A stretch of DNA of 64,000 nucleotides, taken from Paralvinella palmiformis. Taxonomy: Eukaryota; Annelida; Polychaeta; Terebellida; Alvinellidae. The notes beneath the pieces were generated by a model. The model worked only from the letters and a program-made list of their open reading frames with translations, was not told the origin of the DNA and searched no databases. Of this stretch, positions 20,440 to 32,050 are shown piece by piece (positions within the stretch are counted from its first letter, which is position 1; every line of letters starts with the position of its first letter). Where the stretch lies: NCBI GenBank assembly GCA_025642065.1, contig JAODUP010000346.1:328501-392500 (forward strand), in the 5' to 3' direction. Position numbers and translations under genes: made by a program.

Positions 20440-21905
20440 CGCTTTCCTTTTGTGTCGAAAGCGGAATTTTATCCGGACTGCATTTCTATGCTGACCTTGG
20501 CATTCCAGTGTCTATACTTCGATGGATGGAAATCGCAAGAGCAGAAAATTCGTGCCTCCCTGTGTACAGTTGAAGAGGTAGCTGGATTAAAGGCCAAACA
20601 CCTCAAGACTGCCAATGATGTTAACCTGGATAATACTCTCTATGAATGGTTTGTACAAGCACACTCAGAAGGTTTGCCCATTTCAGATCACCAGAGAAAT
20701 GTCAGAATTACAGGATAGCAACGCGCTGGCTAAATCTCTTTATAAAACGTCATGTGATATCTCGGGTGTTAGTTTCCGGAGAAATTCGCGCAACCGACAG
20801 TGAAGCTGCCAGTGAATATCCAGATGAACAGAAAACTATTAGAAGAAGGTGGATATATTCCAGGACATGTGTATAACTGTGATCAAACAGGGCCCTGTTA
20901 CAACATCATTCCAGACCGTACACTTGCCAGCAAATATGATACCCATCGATGTAAGGGATTTAAACAGCTTAAAGATCAGATAACTTCTGTGTTAACAAGA
21001 CTGGGACATACAAGCTCAAACATTAAATGATTGGCAACTCTCACTCGCCCTATTGTTTTCCCCATGTCAACATGAAGTCATTACCGTTTGAGTACACAAA
21101 CAGCAGCAACGCTTGGATGACCAGTGTCATTTTTAAAGATTGGTTCCACAAAACGTTTGTGTCTCCTGTCCGCGTTCATTTGTATACGTAGAACCTAGAA
21201 CCCAAAGCTCTTCATCCACCAGTTGCCAACTTAGTAAGTGGTGATAGGAAAGTCCGAGTTTTATACCTTCCTAAGAATACCAACTCCAAGATCCAGCCCC
21301 ATGACCAGGGAATTATCTAGGTGTTCAAGCAAAAATACAGACGAGTTAATTCGCAGAATTATTGATGAGTCAACAAAACTGGAACCTTACTTGAAACGCT
21401 TAAATCCGAAGGAGGTTTGCCATATTCGTAGGAAAGGCCTTTGTCTCAATGATCAAAAAAGTTTGAAAAAAGGTCTAGGACCAGCCTCTCCATCAAACCA
21501 CTTCACTACAGATCAGTAGGATGAGCATGGTGAGCTAGATTTATATGGCTTCACAGAGGAAGATAGGCTGTTTGAAAGTTTATCCACCAAAGACGAGCCC
21601 CATCAGTGGCATTCCGCTGATGGTGAATGTTCTACTTATGAGCACTTAAAAGATGCTGACATTGTCTGTAAAGTAACTGGCAGACTAGAGGGAAGTGTAC
21701 CAGTCCCTGAGCCAAAAAAAGATGAGGAAAAGCCCCACCTCCACCACCTGAGGCGTCTAAAGCCATAGATTACTCCCTGAAGCTAGCCTTCGAGTCCCAA
21801 GATGTTGATCACATACAAATTTCCAACCAAGAAGCATTCCTGATTTCACTTCCTATAACCGAGATACTGCATTCAAGAAAAGGGACAGTAGATCATCTTT
21901 GAAGA
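20440..21905 (+). pseudogene. pogo/Tigger-Jerky-like DDE transposase, broken
   Basis: Remains of a CENP-B-related transposase in several frames. In order: psq-type helix-turn-helix (DLGIPVSILRWM, frameshifted), CENPB-type DNA-binding domain (LYEWFVQAHSEGLPIS, 20637 onward), then the DDE core. First Asp in YNCDQTG (~20874-20894), then MKSLPFEYTNSSNAWMTSVI-like sequence (~21070-21140), last Asp in IQPHDQGII (~21292-21318). The expected second-Asp motif is destroyed by a stop near 21190. The tail has an acidic stretch and AIDYSLKLAFESQDV. At least four frame breaks or stops. The family normally cuts and pastes at TA. Inactive. Confidence 0.8.
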
Positions 21906-22074
21906 AATAAACAGTAAATGGTGAAATAATAATAATTAAAAAAGGGAATATTTTGTTAGCAAGATGCTTTTTATTTATAGATACTTGTATAAATTGACTT
22001 CAGAAATAGTCAAACACGAAAAACGATAATAGGGTGGATTAGAATATTACACTAAGACTGGGTTAGTTCTCAAG

Positions 22075-22165
22075 CTGATTTTCTTAGACCCCGCTATATC
22101 GTGATCCCGATTTATACGTGATCGCATTATATGGACCTGAACGATCGCGTTATAATAGGTTCATA
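22075..22165. mobile_element. Possible pogo-type terminal inverted repeat
   Basis: GACCCCGCTATATCGTGATC and CCGATTTATACGTGATCGC resemble termini of Tigger/pogo elements. It lies 170 bp past the transposase remnant, so it may be that element's right end. No matching left end was found; the SINE insertions may have removed it. Confidence 0.4.
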
Positions 22166-22323
22166 TATATATATATATATATATGACGAGGTATTTTATT
22201 GTCGGTTAGTCTAGGATTATGAAGAAATAAAATTAAATGATTATTGCGCATAATCCTGTTTGTATATCTGAGAATTATAGCCTCGATTTCGACGTTATCT
22301 CGCCATTTATCAATAGTATTTTG

Positions 22324-22377
22324 TGTGGTATTATACGTTCTACACTTATCTTACATTTATCGAAATAAAATAGACAT
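22324..22377. repeat. Dispersed 54-bp repeat shared with 33053-33106
   Basis: GTGGTATTATACGTTCTACA then TTATCGAAATAAAATAGACAT, nearly the same as the end of the Gypsy-associated region near 33.1 kb. Probably an end of one retroelement family. Confidence 0.6.
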
Positions 22378-22469
22378 GATTTGAGACGCAACCAGTTTCA
22401 GGTTTTTTCTGTTTTTGTGCTGTCCAGGAGGGAGATCCTCCTTTTTAGTGGTCCAGGAGGGAGATCACC

Positions 22470-22790
22470 TTGTTAGGACCTTTTTGCGGCGTAATGTTCC
22501 GCATAGAGAAATGCGGTGGCCCGATCATTGTCATGTATGCAGAAGTTATATATCCAGAGTTGTCGTTTGCGTGGTAAAGGCAGGTTCTCTTCATAATCCA
22601 TGGCAATCACTGTTGTGTCACAAGTATCTCCCATAGCCTTGGCAGTTTCTGTTACCTCACCCATCTGAACGTTAAAGACACCAGCCTTTGTGTTATGAAA
22701 TTCATGTTCAACTTGCCCACCTATGCATCATCACCAGCGATTTTAGTGGCTTTCGTGTTGACATGTTGTAGCTCACATTTGTCACATATG
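22470..22790 (-). pseudogene. Fragment of unnamed repetitive protein family (RQLWIYNF motif)
   Basis: Minus-strand frames contain DTTVIAMDYEENLPLP, then RQLWIYNFCIHDNDRATAFL and YAEHYAAK. From memory, similar motifs (D-x-x-x-x-L-P-x-P ... Y-x-R-Q-L-W-x-Y-N) occur in highly repeated invertebrate proteins with no assigned function, possibly transposase-like. Frameshifted near 22575. No function claimed. Confidence 0.45.
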
Positions 22791-22799
22791 TCGTTTCTT

Positions 22800-24911
22800 G
22801 GGAACCGCGAGTGATGATTCCAGGAATTTTATCAGGAGTGTCTTGTCCAGACTGCTGTTAGAGACTGCATCCTTATTCCAAACCATGGTGGTAACTGAGG
22901 TTCTTGCAACCAGATTTGTGTATGAAGTTCCAGAGCATCTCTAGTTGGAAGCTGCATCTCCAGGCCATTCTTCTTCCCATGACCACTAAAAGCTGGGGAA
23001 GTGACACAGCCTGTCAGTGCATGGAAGCTGAGTAGGTTGTCCCTCATGGGCTGTGTAAATCGCCGATATTCCTCATGTACTGGGTAACATTTCCGCTTCT
23101 TGGTTGTCCCAGCGATCATTCACACTTCAACTACTGGTAAGAAGTGCACCAGAAATGTCTCTACAGATGACCAGTACTCGTTCATATCTTATGTCAGCTG
23201 CTTCATACGCATGCAGGATTAATCTCATGTCCGCTTATCCATTGTTTCCTGAAAGCTTGGCTTGATGTCTTCTAGTTGACCTAGCATCTATAGCATTAAT
23301 ACATCCGCCTCCTGTACCCATCTTTTATCGCTGTGGTAGGTCTTTGCCTTTCATCATGACGACATCCGAACAGATCGGTGCTCCATACCTGTGGTAGTGG
23401 GACATGTGATCCTTCAATAAACTTGCGAATAAGCTTCTCTTTGCCCACTCTCTTTGATCGTGCCACGGCCTTGATTGAGTCCTCCCCTATATAGCGATCA
23501 AACTCCAAAGTAACGTATTGCAATTTGCATGAACACACCAGCTAGGTCGCCAAATGTCTTGCATCCATGGGGATTCCCAAGGGACTGGATCAGTGCATGC
23601 CCATCAATCAGCACACATGTCTTCATGTCAGCATCTGGAACATCAGAGGAAGTGTGAAGTCCAGCCATTAAGATGCAGATCAAGTCTGCCTTCGATGTTG
23701 TATTCATCTCTCCCCCGAGCTTTGCTAAAGATTGTGATAATTGAGCAGACGCCGCAGCTTCCTGTCAGCTTTGATTGTTTTATTTACATTCTGTATAGTA
23801 GACACTTTAGCTTTGTACCGGTCAGCAAAAGTCTTTGAGTGACGAATCTTTAGTGTATCACAGAAACCTGTCATTCCTTCACTTTGGTGATGACAGGCCG
23901 CATTCCTCTCTCTTCTGAGGTTAAGAGATCACTGACCACCTCACTTGGTGTAGGGTCTTTTGTTGCCAGGCACACGAGAGATTTGTCTCTGAGTAGATGT
24001 CTCTATCCTCTTTGACTGATTTCATGTGTAACCTGGTTCGAAATTGAAGACTGTCAGAACGGCAGAAAAAGTAGCGTCTTCATCATCTTCTAGATTAAAG
24101 AGTGACCTGAGTTTTTGTGAAATGCGCGATAGTTCTGACCATGTGACACAAAACCCATCTCTGGCTTGGTCATTTCTTGTGATGCCGCTGATGCCATTAT
24201 GCATCTTGCATTGCGTTGATCCATTCAGTTGCCTGATCAACAGGGATTTGGTTGAATCACCATCAAGATCACCAAGAAAATCTGCATGGACTTCTGGTGC
24301 TGTCTTCTCGAAGAGTGTCATGTTTGTAAGGTAAACTGCCCCCCACCATTCATAGTTTGTGTGGTCATACATTGTGAACCAGGGCAGCATCGCCCTGAAT
24401 GCTTCTATGTTTAAAATCCAGTTGCCATCCATCTCAGCTCTGATGAAGTCCAGCAGATCTCAACCATGCTCATATAAGTTGACCATAACATGAAATTTGG
24501 AGTGTCAGAGTGCGCTTGGTAAAACTCCTCATTGGAGGATTCTACCTCCTCACCACGAAGTACACCTGACAGCTGGTCGATTGCAGTGCAAAGTTGTGCT
24601 CTATGGTCAGCATTGTTATGCTTCTTCAACACCTGACCCACACTTTGGGCGAACTCTTCAACTGCCATACCATGTTCATGGCCATGACTTAATATTGGCC
24701 ATTTGATGTGCCAGAGAGCTTCGTAGGTAAATTGGTGTCCTCTGACAGTAAGGTAGCAGGCCTTGCCATCCAGCATAGTCTGAGTGATCTGAGTGGTATA
24801 CACCTGCTTCAGTCCATAAGTCACCCAGTCCTGCACTCTCCGTGTGTTGGCCAAAGCTTTTAAAGAAGTTGGAGCAGATGTGGAGTCTTTCCATGAGAAA
24901 GATGACATTTT
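22800..24911 (-). pseudogene. Broken long ORF of a repetitive family (LIDGHAL...HALTGC)
   Basis: Consecutive minus-strand frames read as one decayed protein. N-part 24908-24411 begins MSSFSWKDSTSAPTSLKALA, with LTVRGHQFTYEALWHIKWPI. Next 24432-24022 has MDGNWILNIEAFRAMLPWFT. Then 23707-23498 has MKTCVLIDGHALIQSLGNPH, then VTLEFDRYIGEDSIKAVARS and HVPLPQVWS at 23538-23390. Last, 23119-22832 has LLSFHALTGCVTSPAFSGHG. From memory this matches a large family of uncharacterised repetitive genes in marine invertebrates. The spaced acidic residues recall PIN/FEN-type nucleases, but that is only a guess. Stops and frameshifts make this copy dead. Confidence 0.6.
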
Positions 24912-25500
24912 AAAACTTGGGATTTGCCCACACCAATTCCTTGTCCTTGGTGTACAATGATTGGTCAGCTGAGACGTCGCCTGTGAGTATCGTTGAAGGT
25001 AGTTTCAACTGAAAACACTTTACGGAGAAGGGTGTGTGTCTGTTATGTGTGGCCTGATCTACGTGAACCCGTACACATAATGACCGTCATCTTCTGGATT
25101 GTGCTTAACATGGATAAATCTAAAGTTGTGCAGTTATGTAAAAAAGTACAAACGCTTTTGAAGAAGAAAAAGTGGCCTACATTTTGGGAAAAGTGGCCGC
25201 CATCTTGTTCACTTATTTGGATTTGAATAATCCCTCAAGACATTTTTTGTGCCCATTATCATGCTTATGCTGCAGTTATAAACTACTTAGACAAATAAAC
25301 TTGTGAAAACGGCATTTTTGAACTTGGTGACATTTATGACTTTGAAACCTAAAATTGACAATGAGATCCACCCACACATTTTTTGTCATCCTATGTATGA
25401 TTGATTCCACAATGATGCCTGCTATTAACAAACGATGCCGTTAACAAAACCCTAGAGGCCTTTTCCATGTTTGGATGGTCCACTATTAGACAACCCCAGA
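24912..25500. other. Flank of the 22.8-24.9 kb element, no gene seen
   Basis: May be the non-coding 5' side of the minus-strand repetitive gene. A 77-codon frame at 24993-25226 has no recognisable domain. Contains AAAAAGTGGC repeats near 25170-25195. Confidence 0.4.
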
Positions 25501-25559
25501 CCTGTCGAACGCCTGTCGATATGGGTGATATAGGTAGGATTTTATTTAGTTATTTGAGC

Positions 25560-25830
25560 CCAGAATAAAGCTGGTGGTGACATCTATGGTATCCAAATGT
25601 TCTAATGTATAGGTTGTTTTTGAACCAAAGCAAATTACTGCTGAATGTAAATTGTGGTTTCAAAGTAGATATCTTTTTTATGTAATAACTCACCATTGAA
25701 TCACACGCTTGTGTTGTTTACTGTTTGTACGTACGTTTATATAACCGCTTCCCTGTGGGTATGACACATTTGTCACGTACGAAAAGTGGATGAGTTGTTC
25801 TTCATAGGCTGATGAGTAAACCAGAAATAT
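25560..25830. repeat. Old segmental repeat, related to 37750-38010
   Basis: Shared spaced motifs in the same order: ATTACTGCTGAATGTAAATT / ATTGTTGCTGACTGTAAATT, then CATTGAA(T/C)CACA, then GCTTCC. Highly diverged. Confidence 0.4.
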
Positions 25831-26736
25831 ATATATATCTACGTATGTTTTGATGTGTGGAGGTGTAGATATTTGTATATTTAGTTTGATGCATATATAT
25901 TTATTTGTGTAGAGATTTATTGATGGTATATTACTATATAATTTTTTATAATAATGTTGTTGACACCATATATCACTAACCAAGATATTGACCAACATGT
26001 ATACCCGATAATACCGACAAAAATCTAAATTGGCCTGTGTACCCCATAGCACTGACTAAGGAATTGACAACATGTACTGTAAAATTTGAATTTTACTAAT
26101 ATTATACCTATTATAATTGCACAAGTATTTCATTTTACTGTTTTATCTCTTGTCATTTTATTTTGGTCGCCCCCATGGTTTCATATGGAGATAACTGGGA
26201 TGTCATATTTTCAGCAATAGAACATCATACTAATTAGTACTGAACGTCTAACGCATGTCCTATATAGTAGCTAATGAGTAATTACACAATTGTAATGTCA
26301 TTTACTGTATTGCGTACACACTAGTACTAGTATTAGCACTAATATATTTTATAAGGTTTTAATTTTACAAATTTCCGAAAATTTGTATAATACAATTATA
26401 GTAAAACTAACATATTTTACAGTATATCCCATGGCACTGACCAAATCGATAAATATGTATGGTCGCCACTGATATATTAGCTAGCCAGTAAAATAACCTG
26501 ATATTCCTCTACCTGTCTCCTGATGTTTCACTGCCCTACCCTAAAATATTTGAGGGTCAATGTAAGAGAGATTATCAATAATCCATTTGGATCCTGGTGT
26601 TATATTAATTGAGCGAAACATTGTGTACATAATATTGACTGAACATTGTAACAATATGTTGTAAATAACCATGTATATATACCGAATAAAATTTATATCT
26701 ATAGTCCTGACCGAAATGATAAATATGTATACCCAT

Positions 26737-27990
26737 CAGGGTTGGGGTAATCGTAATCGACTGTAATCGATTACATGATCTCAAGTAATCGTAATCGCCA
26801 TTTCCAGATGCAGTGTAATCGTAATCTGTTACATTTTAAATGTAATCAGAGGTTACTTTCACCATTACACAAGGTGTTTGATTATTTAAAATGTGATACC
26901 ATGCCAGAGATAAGGTTTGGTATCTAAGGTAAAAGATAACAATAGAACTGATTTACCCATTGACGGACTATTGTCACATTTATAAAAATGATGACAGTTT
27001 ATTGGTTCTAAGAACAAGAAAAGAAAATGTGTTGAAACACTGCTTCAGATGCTGCCGCTATTATATGTCATATAAACAAACATTTCAGATTAACTCGTAT
27101 TGTTTTCACATGGTTAAGCCCGAGCTAGTCACACGCAGACAACAATCGTGCATGACTTCTTTCTGACACCGTCGTCTTAACTCAAGCTGCAAACGATCCT
27201 GATTGGCCAGCACTCGGATGAAAAGCAGCCAATTAAATTAACGCATGCGTTAGCGAACATAAACAAGGCTGAAGGCTTCCTCCTCCCCCCAGTCGACATA
27301 CGGGGTGAAAAACGTTGGCATTAGACGTAGATCAAAGGTCGAAGTACGGAGTTGGGAGGTGATTGAGTTATAGAAGAAAAATATAATTTAAAGCAAAGCA
27401 ATTATTTAAGACTGTGAAAAGTGGTCCATTTACAGAAGTGGCCAAGTTACAGAGGTGGTCGGAGTTGGGGGTTTGACCATATTATAATTATCCTATTGAT
27501 TTTATATACCTTACCTTGTTATAGTCACATGATGCATTTCGTTACTAAATGTATATTCAAACAATTCCATTGATATTGTTTGCACTAATATCACATTGCA
27601 TTAATCTCAGTTATCTGTGCATTCATGGCAAATGCATTACTTGCTCCTTTACTCTATGGTAAATTTTGATCTCAGAAATATTAAAAACAAATTAACGTCG
27701 TACAATGGTATCAAATTCTCGGGTACATTTTCATTTCAAGAACATACCAGAAAGTGAATCTGGTTCTTACAAAGCAACATGTAAACACTGTAGCATATAT
27801 GTTTATATCTGTATTATACGTATAACTGAATAAATATTGATGAAGAATCACATTCATGTTTGTGTTATGTACATTGTAATCATAATTATAATTATGATTA
27901 CTTTCAATGTAATAGTAATCGTAATCATGGTATTCTCAAGTAGTCATAATTGTATTCGATTACATTGGTCCTGTAATCACCCCAATCATG
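26737..27990. mobile_element. hAT-like non-autonomous transposon (1254 bp), complete
   Basis: Flanked by a perfect 8-bp target duplication ATACCCAT (26729-26736 and 27991-27998). Left end CAGGGTTGGGGTAATCG; right end ...TGTAATCACCCCAATCATG, so the termini are imperfect inverted repeats sharing TTGGGGT and GTAAT strings. CAG-type ends plus 8-bp duplications are hAT hallmarks. The interior has subterminal GTAATCG/TAATCGATTA repeats and no transposase. Copy 2 at 60912-62156. Confidence 0.85.
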
Positions 27991-28850
27991 ATACCCATAG
28001 GACTGATAAAATATCGATAAACATGTATACGCCATAACACTGACAACGGAATTGACTTGTATACACCATAGGTTTACCCAAGTAATTGACAAAGTGTATA
28101 CCCTATAGCAGAATTTTCTCATTGTTGAGGTATATATGAGGTATCCAGTAAATCAACCTGATATTCCTCTATCTGTCTCCTGTCATTCCACTCCCCTACC
28201 CTGACATATTTTTTTTTGGGGGGGGTCAATAAATTACAGCTTTTCAATTCGCCAATTGTCTCCTCTACTATATTATTATCTGAGCTAAATAATCTGCACA
28301 TAATATCGAATAAACATTGTAACTATAAATTACTAAATCTTTAAATAACAAAGTAAAAATACCGAATAAAATCTGCATCTGTAGTACTGACCAAGATTAT
28401 AAACATTAACAAACATATATACCCTAAAGCACTGACACATATCAATATAAACATTTATATCCCATAGCATTGACCAAGATATTGATAAATAGGTATATCC
28501 CATAACACTGACATAAATCTACGTCAAGATGTACATCTCATTGGACTAACCAAAAATGTAAATATGTATACCCCATATCACTGATCAATATAAGCATGTA
28601 TGCCCTATAACACTGACCAAAATCTACAACAAGATATATATCCTGCAGCACTAACCAAATATGTAAACATGTATACCCCATAGCACTGATCAATATAAAC
28701 ATGTATACTCCATAGCACTAACCGAGATATTGATAAATATGTATACCCCATAGCATTGACCAATCTACATTAACATGTATGTAAGCACTGAACAAAATAT
28801 TGAAATATGTTCACAGTTAGACTACAAATATAAATAATCACAGCACTGAT

Positions 28851-28851
28851 A

Positions 28852-28941
<90 letters not shown>
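28851..28941. repeat. (TA)n-(GA)n compound microsatellite
   Basis: About 65 bp of AT repeat followed directly by about 26 bp of GA repeat. Confidence 0.95.
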
Positions 28942-28944
28942 TCA

Positions 28945-29476
28945 GCGTAATTCTGGTGATTTAAAGATACAACCCAGAAAGACAAATCGGAGATTCACAG
29001 TGCTAGTTGAGGCAGAAATATAAAATCATTTTAGTTGGAGAAGCAATTATATAAATGAACAGTGTATTGGTCCACTCTACTTCGAACAATGACGTACTTC
29101 GAACTAGAGCCAAGCATATTTTATTACATAAGAGCTATGACAATTACATATACACAATGAACTATATATGCAAAACTTGTAAAGTTCATTTGTGGTGATT
29201 TGTATTTATATTTGTAGTCAAATGGCGTGTTATAATTTCTCCCCCTAAACATTACATGTGTAGTACAATATAATCATAATCTGGCTGTCCAACGAATCGA
29301 TCTGATATACATGTTTAAATTTGTGCATTAATTGGATTAAGATATCTTCCATAAATATTTGTATTTATTGGATTAAGATTCTTCACATTTACTCTCACAG
29401 CACTTCATTTTGGTATATATTATCGTGGTGGTCCTGCATCCCCAATACCACATATAGCTCTAATAAATATATGACA
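28945..29476. other. No gene seen
   Basis: AT-rich single-copy-looking sequence between the GA tract and the hairpin near 29.5 kb. I see no reading frame or repeat of note. Confidence 0.4.
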
Positions 29477-29690
29477 GTGGCTACGTCTACTTGAGCCGTA
29501 CGTTTAGACCCGTAGTCTAAACGTACGGGACTAATTCTGCGCATGCGTTTGCTTTTATTTCTGATTAGGTAAGAGTTGTGTTTTTAGTGTCATTGCTCTA
29601 AAAGTACGGCAGTCGATATGCGCATGGGGATGATTTTCACACGTGAACCGCATGTTTAGCCGTCTGCGCCCCTTCAAGTATAAGGGATAA
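29477..29690. mobile_element. Possible MITE with internal perfect hairpin
   Basis: Begins CAGTGGCTACGTCTACTTGA and ends near CTGCGCCCCTTCAAGTATAAG, whose inverse (TATACTTGAAG) partly matches the left end. It contains the 14-bp perfect inverted repeat at 29496-29528. Termini are weak. Confidence 0.35.
29496..29528. repeat. Perfect 14-bp hairpin, 5-nt loop
   Basis: Arms CCGTACGTTTAGAC (29496-29509) and GTCTAAACGTACGG (29515-29528) around CCGTA. Confidence 0.9.
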
Positions 29691-30090
29691 TTGCCGTATC
29701 TTTATTAAGAATCAAAGCTGGATTATGCCTCTGTCGTGGCAGATATTTGAACAATGCCTGAACAGAAACACAATGATGATCAGATTACCATCTGGTCCCA
29801 CTACAATAAAGCAACAGACTGCCTTAAAGAAATTATTTATAATTAATGCACAATCTTTCCGTGTCGTTGCATGTCAATAAATGTCAATATAGTCCTACCT
29901 AATATATATTTCATGTGGCTGTTTATTAGTTATTTCTAAATAATATGACGCCTGGCGTTTACTCTATCTTGGTAATTGCCGAGATTTACAGTGAACCCGG
30001 CAAATCGGTATACTTTACAGTACGTCGTAAATATATATAACCTATAGCATTGATAACGTTACAAATACAAAGTATCTTATAATGCACTTC

Positions 30091-30092
<2 letters not shown>

Positions 30093-30161
<69 letters not shown>
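30093..30161. repeat. (TA)n microsatellite
   Basis: About 69 bp of AT repeat inside the degenerate satellite region. Confidence 0.95.
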
Positions 30162-30163
<2 letters not shown>

Positions 30164-30379
30164 TATATACCTCATAGCACAGACAAGCTACTGATAATCA
30201 TGTATTACTCCTAGCGCTTCTCAAGCTGGATTTAAAATTAATATCAAAGGTCAGACATTTTTCCCAAGCTGAAAGATAGGTAACAACTTCTTAACACCTC
30301 ATTGTATTTTATTTTCATTAAGAAGATCTCGGGTATGAAATAGATCTGTGATCCACTGAGTTTCACTGATGTTTTTGTG

Positions 30380-30382
<3 letters not shown>

Positions 30383-30426
<44 letters not shown>
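30383..30426. repeat. (TA)n microsatellite
   Basis: About 44 bp of AT repeat. Neighbouring frames on both strands are artefacts of it. Confidence 0.95.
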
Positions 30427-30429
<3 letters not shown>

Positions 30430-30980
30430 TATTTTATATATATGTTTTTTTTTATATAACATCACTAATACTTCTGCAATAAGAATGCGTCATTTGGGGA
30501 AAATATCAAACCTATTTAAGTATGTTAGTATTAACATAATAAACTTCAGTACAAAATGTAATGGATAACCAGCTTTTCCTATTTCTAAGATAATCCATAT
30601 TCCAGTGTATATTCCATTTTCCCAGTTCTTCCAGTTTAGCCAATATTATGGGGAACGTTTTCACTCTTTTCTTAATGTCATAACTGTGATATTCGATGCC
30701 GATTTGTTTTACATATTTCGTCAGAAATCATCCTTCTTTGAACATTGCCTCCACTAATGGCCACTCACTTCCTTCAACGTCTATTTTTAAGTAATCGATC
30801 ATCTTCTGATAAAATGATTCAAAATAATAAAAACTACTACAATAATAACGATGACGTTGATAACAACAATACAACAGTCAAGGTTGGTTATAAATAACTA
30901 GGATATAACCAGTTTCGGTTTAGAAAGGGATGTGGTACTTCATTCGGCATTGGTCTTTAAAACGATCTGTTGTAGTGATA
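30430..30980. other. No gene seen
   Basis: AT-rich sequence with short AAT tracts near 30820-30850, between a (TA)n tract and the minus-strand LINE. Confidence 0.4.
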
Positions 30981-30984
30981 ATTA

Positions 30985-32050
30985 GGTAAATATGACCATA
31001 CCGGTACATTTTGTGTCTTTTACCATGGCTAGCAGTGTATCCCGTCTTCCACATATCGACTCCATCTGTTGGTGAACCGACTCATTGTTCCTTCGTTGTT
31101 GGTAGGAGATCCCAAGCATGTTGCGGAGGCACTTAATTTCGAAGGCTTGAATGCGGCATTCGGTCTCTGCGGTCTCGTCCAACTCAGACAGCCGTAAAGG
31201 AAGATGGACATGACGACCAGAGATCTGTATAGACTGATCTTCACTTGTATGCTTATATTCTTGCTTTGCGTTATGGGGTGGAGTCTTGTCATAGCTGCTA
31301 TTGCTTGGGCAATTCGTGCTTTTATCTCCTGTGTTGATGTGACATGCTTGTTGAGGATTGACCCAAGGTAAATGAAGTGGTCTACATGATTCCCGCCAAT
31401 TGATATTTTTGTCTTGGCCCATCGTGTTGTGCTATTCACCATTCCTTTGTTCTTGGGGGTGCCGACCTCCATACCATAGGCGCTGCTGCTTCTTTCAACC
31501 TGTGTAGAGAGGTCTTGGTGTTCCTCTGTACTACCTGCCATGAGGTCGATATCATCCACGAATCTCAGATTGCAGATTGATGAAAGTAGACATTCCTGTC
31601 GGACTCCAACTGTTGTCCTGAAGAACTATACAAGGTAGTTGTTCTGGAGTATAGCGCTGGTTGCATCTTCATACACAGCCTTGATGATATTGATCAGTGG
31701 TTCATCGATGTTGTAGTCTCTCAGGACCTTCCACAAGCCATCGTGCCATATCCGGTCGAAAGCCTTCTTGAAGTGGATTAAGTTGGGGTAGCTCTCTTTG
31801 GTGATCTAGGTGTTTTTCTACCAGTAATTTAATGTTGAAGATATGTTCAGAAGTGCTTCTCCCGCCCCTAATGCCGGCCTGTTCCTCTTCTAGTATCTCC
31901 TCTACCTTTGGTTTGAGTCTGTTAAGGATGATTCGTAGCATTACATTGCTGGGGTGGTTGTGGTATGCGGGTGGCGTCCTCGACCTCATGATGTAGAATG
32001 TGACTATCCGCATCATCATCTGCGGGTCTGGGATGACTGTTGTCAAAGAT
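30985..32050 (-). pseudogene. LINE reverse transcriptase fragment (family C, RTE-like?)
   Basis: Minus-strand frames carry VEEILEEEQAGIRGGRSTSE and EHIFNIKLLVEKHLDHQ (RT fingers, 32046-31702), then FVDDIDLMAGSTEE (RT catalytic box with V for the usual A, ~31560-31520), VDHFIYLGSILNKHVTSTQE, and a C-terminal RRIQAFE/CLRNMLGISYQQR-type segment. About 170 codons between the two RT parts are deleted or degraded. The motif set resembles LINEs of the RTE/RTE-X type, but clade assignment is tentative. Inactive. Confidence 0.7.

Larger units (their letters stand above)
25950..30215. repeat. Degenerate ~32-42 bp satellite with insertions
   Basis: Monomers of the type ATGTATACCCCATAGCACTG plus ACCAA(G/A)ATATTGATAAAC recur at 25955-26075, 26420-26480, 26700-26736, 27991-28110, 28385-28810, 30030-30060 and 30165-30205. 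A larger duplicated block (26480-26730 versus 28135-28405) shares CCTGATATTCCTCTA and CCGAATAAAAT. Interrupted by a hAT-like element and (TA)n tracts. Confidence 0.8.
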
